A stretch of DNA of 5,259 bases from Actinomycetes bacterium. GTDB lineage: Bacteria > Actinomycetota > Acidimicrobiia > Acidimicrobiales > Acidimicrobiaceae. Below the pieces are notes generated by a model. It searched no databases and had not been told where the DNA came from. It saw only the letters and a list, made by a program, of their open reading frames with translations. Each line of letters opens with the position of its first letter. The stretch's first letter is position 1. Shown here piece by piece: positions 3,984 through 5,259 of this stretch. The stretch spans positions 1 to 5,259 of the forward strand of contig JAKASN010000180.1 of assembly GCA_021819025.1 (NCBI GenBank), written 5' to 3'. A program made the translations under genes and the position numbers.

Positions 3984-5067
3984 GGACATGAAACGAACCA
4001 ACGACCACACGACCGTCGACGCCCCCATAGAGCGGGCGTTCTTCGACCCCAAACTTGTTGCTCACTACCTCGGGTTTTCAAGATGGGCGATCTACCGTTT
4101 GGTCTCGGACGGCAAGCTAAAGTCCGTCCCGTTCGGAAGCCAGAGGATTCGAATCGGCCGCAGTGAACTGGATCGCTTCGTAGCGGAGGGTGGCGGACGG
4201 GCGAGGGGGCGGCTCGCGCGGCTGGTAAGGGGACGTTTCAACGAGATAACCGAGCGGCGGACTGCGAAAGAGTCGTGGGACGAGATACGTGCTGCACTCG
4301 ACGAACTGTTGCGTGCTGCGGGGCTGGGTGACATCGACGCCGGGGCGGTCGCCCGCACTTACTCCGTCGAGTGCAGGTGGCGGAAGTCGCCCGCTCATGA
4401 AGCAATGGCCAGGTGGGCGAGCGACAATTACCAAGTCGTAAAGGACCTCCTTGACGAAGGCTACGACTGGGAAGAGATCATGGCTGTCGTGGACTCGGAC
4501 ATCAAGCTCACCAGATCATGGCTCGCTCGCGCGAGGCTCGTCGGCGAGTTTGAGGCCACCGAGCGATTGCGCTCGGCTGACACCACGAAGGGACTGGCGC
4601 CAGTTCCCGAGGGTAGTGCAGATGATGCGGTGCTCGATGAGGACGTTGAAGAACAGCCGACAACAGCCAAGACGCGGAGCTACGGGCAGGTCGCCCGTCT
4701 GGTCGAGAAGCACTTCGACGAGATCGCGGCTTGGCGCAGCGCGGGGGTTTTCTGGCGGGAGATCGCCAAGCGGCTCGACGACGACGGCGAGCCCAACGCG
4801 AACGGGGTGAAGTGGGCTTTCGGGCATGCGAAGAGGTCGCGGTACCAGCACTCGGATGCGCGGATAGCAAAGCTGATGTGGCTGCAGGCGTACCAAGCGG
4901 AAATCCAGGCGTTCCTTGAGCAGGGGTGCGAGTGGTTTTTCGTCCTCAAGATCCTCGGGTATCCGCTTGACGGGGAGAACATCGACCGGCTTGTTACGGA
5001 ACTTGAGGGAGAGTTTCGGGCGATGGGGGAACGGGCAGCGTGCTTGAAGCGGGGCGCGCGACCGTAG
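3982..5067 (+). CDS. Excisionase-type HTH protein with a duplicated helical module (361 aa)
   Basis: Numbering from ATG 3982. Residues 20-69 (FDPKLVAHYLGFSRWAIYRL, then a wing containing VPFGSQRIRIGRSELDRFVA) are an HTH_17/excisionase-like, MerR-related DNA-binding domain. The rest is helical and contains two copies of a two-part module. Part A (77-134 and 237-287) shares the pattern ARLVxxxFxEIxxxRxAxxxWxEIxxxL. Part B (145-190 and 300-345) shares W, YQ, a Leu-x-x-G-x-[DE]-W core and a closing GEF. An acidic linker (209-229) separates the copies. Codons are strongly G/C-ending. The frame extends to ATG 3877, but that stretch looks non-coding. Neither 3982 nor the alternative ATG 3988 has an SD sequence, so leaderless translation is possible. 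Probably a regulator, or a replication/transfer accessory protein of a mobile element. Exact role unknown. Confidence 0.75.
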   Translation: MDMKRTNDHTTVDAPIERAFFDPKLVAHYLGFSRWAIYRLVSDGKLKSVPFGSQRIRIGRSELDRFVAEGGGRARGRLARLVRGRFNEITERRTAKESWDEIRAALDELLRAAGLGDIDAGAVARTYSVECRWRKSPAHEAMARWASDNYQVVKDLLDEGYDWEEIMAVVDSDIKLTRSWLARARLVGEFEATERLRSADTTKGLAPVPEGSADDAVLDEDVEEQPTTAKTRSYGQVARLVEKHFDEIAAWRSAGVFWREIAKRLDDDGEPNANGVKWAFGHAKRSRYQHSDARIAKLMWLQAYQAEIQAFLEQGCEWFFVLKILGYPLDGENIDRLVTELEGEFRAMGERAACLKRGARP

Positions 5068-5206
5068 CTCTTCTGTGACAATGGTGTTTTCGCTTTCGTT
5101 CTCTTTATCCAGTTGGCAGCCATACTTGTTGATATTTGGGCAGTGTGCTGTCGGAATGGCGTAACTAGTCATGTGGAAGCGAATCCCGACGTAGACGTTT
5201 CAAGAC

Positions 5207-5211
5207 AGGAG
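5207..5211 (+). promoter_or_regulatory. Shine-Dalgarno sequence for the gene starting at 5219
   Basis: AGGAG lies seven bases before the ATG at 5219 and four before the adjacent ATG at 5216, so 5219 is the better start. The 150 bases between the HTH gene stop and this site are lower in GC and probably hold a promoter or a terminator, but I find no clear hairpin or hexamer pair there. Confidence 0.5.
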
Positions 5212-5218
5212 ACAAATG

Positions 5219-5259
5219 ATGGGCGAAAACATAGCCAACGAGAACAAGAAGGTGCTGAT
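5219..5259 (+). CDS. Start of an unidentified gene (partial, runs off the window)
   Basis: Thirteen codons are visible, MGENIANENKKVL, preceded by a good SD sequence. The frame is open to the window end. The peptide is too short to assign to a family. It lies 150 bases after the HTH gene on the same strand, so it could be co-transcribed with it or have its own promoter. Confidence 0.5.
   Translation, partial: MGENIANENKKVL

Noticed and set aside
3163..4065. 300-codon minus-strand open frame
   Set aside because: Arg/Pro/His-rich translation typical of a shadow frame; it overlaps both the HTH gene and the 127-aa gene, which have better codon bias and motifs.

Overview
The window looks like accessory DNA from a GC-rich bacterium: several short operons packed together, gene remnants, an insertion-sequence scar and two toxin/protease-type cassettes. 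The rightmost third (about 3.2-5.07 kb) uses strongly G/C-ending codons, has start sites without clear Shine-Dalgarno (SD) sequences and -10-like CATAAT boxes just before start codons. That would fit an actinobacterium. The left half and the ImmA cassette have milder codon use and clear SD sequences. The lineage is an inference. A chromosomal island or a plasmid are both possible.

Left block (1-1323, + strand): the 3' end of an unidentified gene, a 36-codon ORF with an excellent SD sequence, an AbiEii-type nucleotidyltransferase, and a 111-aa partner resembling DUF6922-type proteins. These are joined by overlapping stop/start codons, so they read as one translationally coupled operon whose last two genes form a probable toxin-antitoxin or abortive-infection pair.

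Middle block (about 1.43-3.16 kb): a minus-strand calcineurin-like metallophosphoesterase gene is broken in two. Its N-terminus (GDVHGHW) lies at 3155-3048 and its C-terminus (CGHMH) at about 1684-1433, in the right order and on the same strand. Between them sit a plus-strand two-gene operon (an ImmA/IrrE-family zinc metallopeptidase and a two-TM membrane protein), a near-empty 230-bp stretch with a 15-nt palindrome, and a minus-strand fragment resembling the C-terminus of an IS21-type IstB ATPase, fused directly to the phosphoesterase N-terminus. The simplest reading is that an insertion-sequence-associated event replaced the middle of the phosphoesterase gene and brought in or exposed the ImmA cassette.

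Right block (3198-5259): an intact-looking 127-aa minus-strand gene of unknown function sits just upstream of the broken phosphoesterase. A 400-bp divergent region follows, then a 361-aa plus-strand protein with an excisionase-type helix-turn-helix and a twice-repeated helical module. The first codons of another plus-strand gene close the window.

The most interesting points are the ImmA-membrane protein pair lacking the usual HTH repressor partner and placed inside a split gene, the AbiEii pair with a non-AbiEi partner, and the duplicated-module HTH protein.
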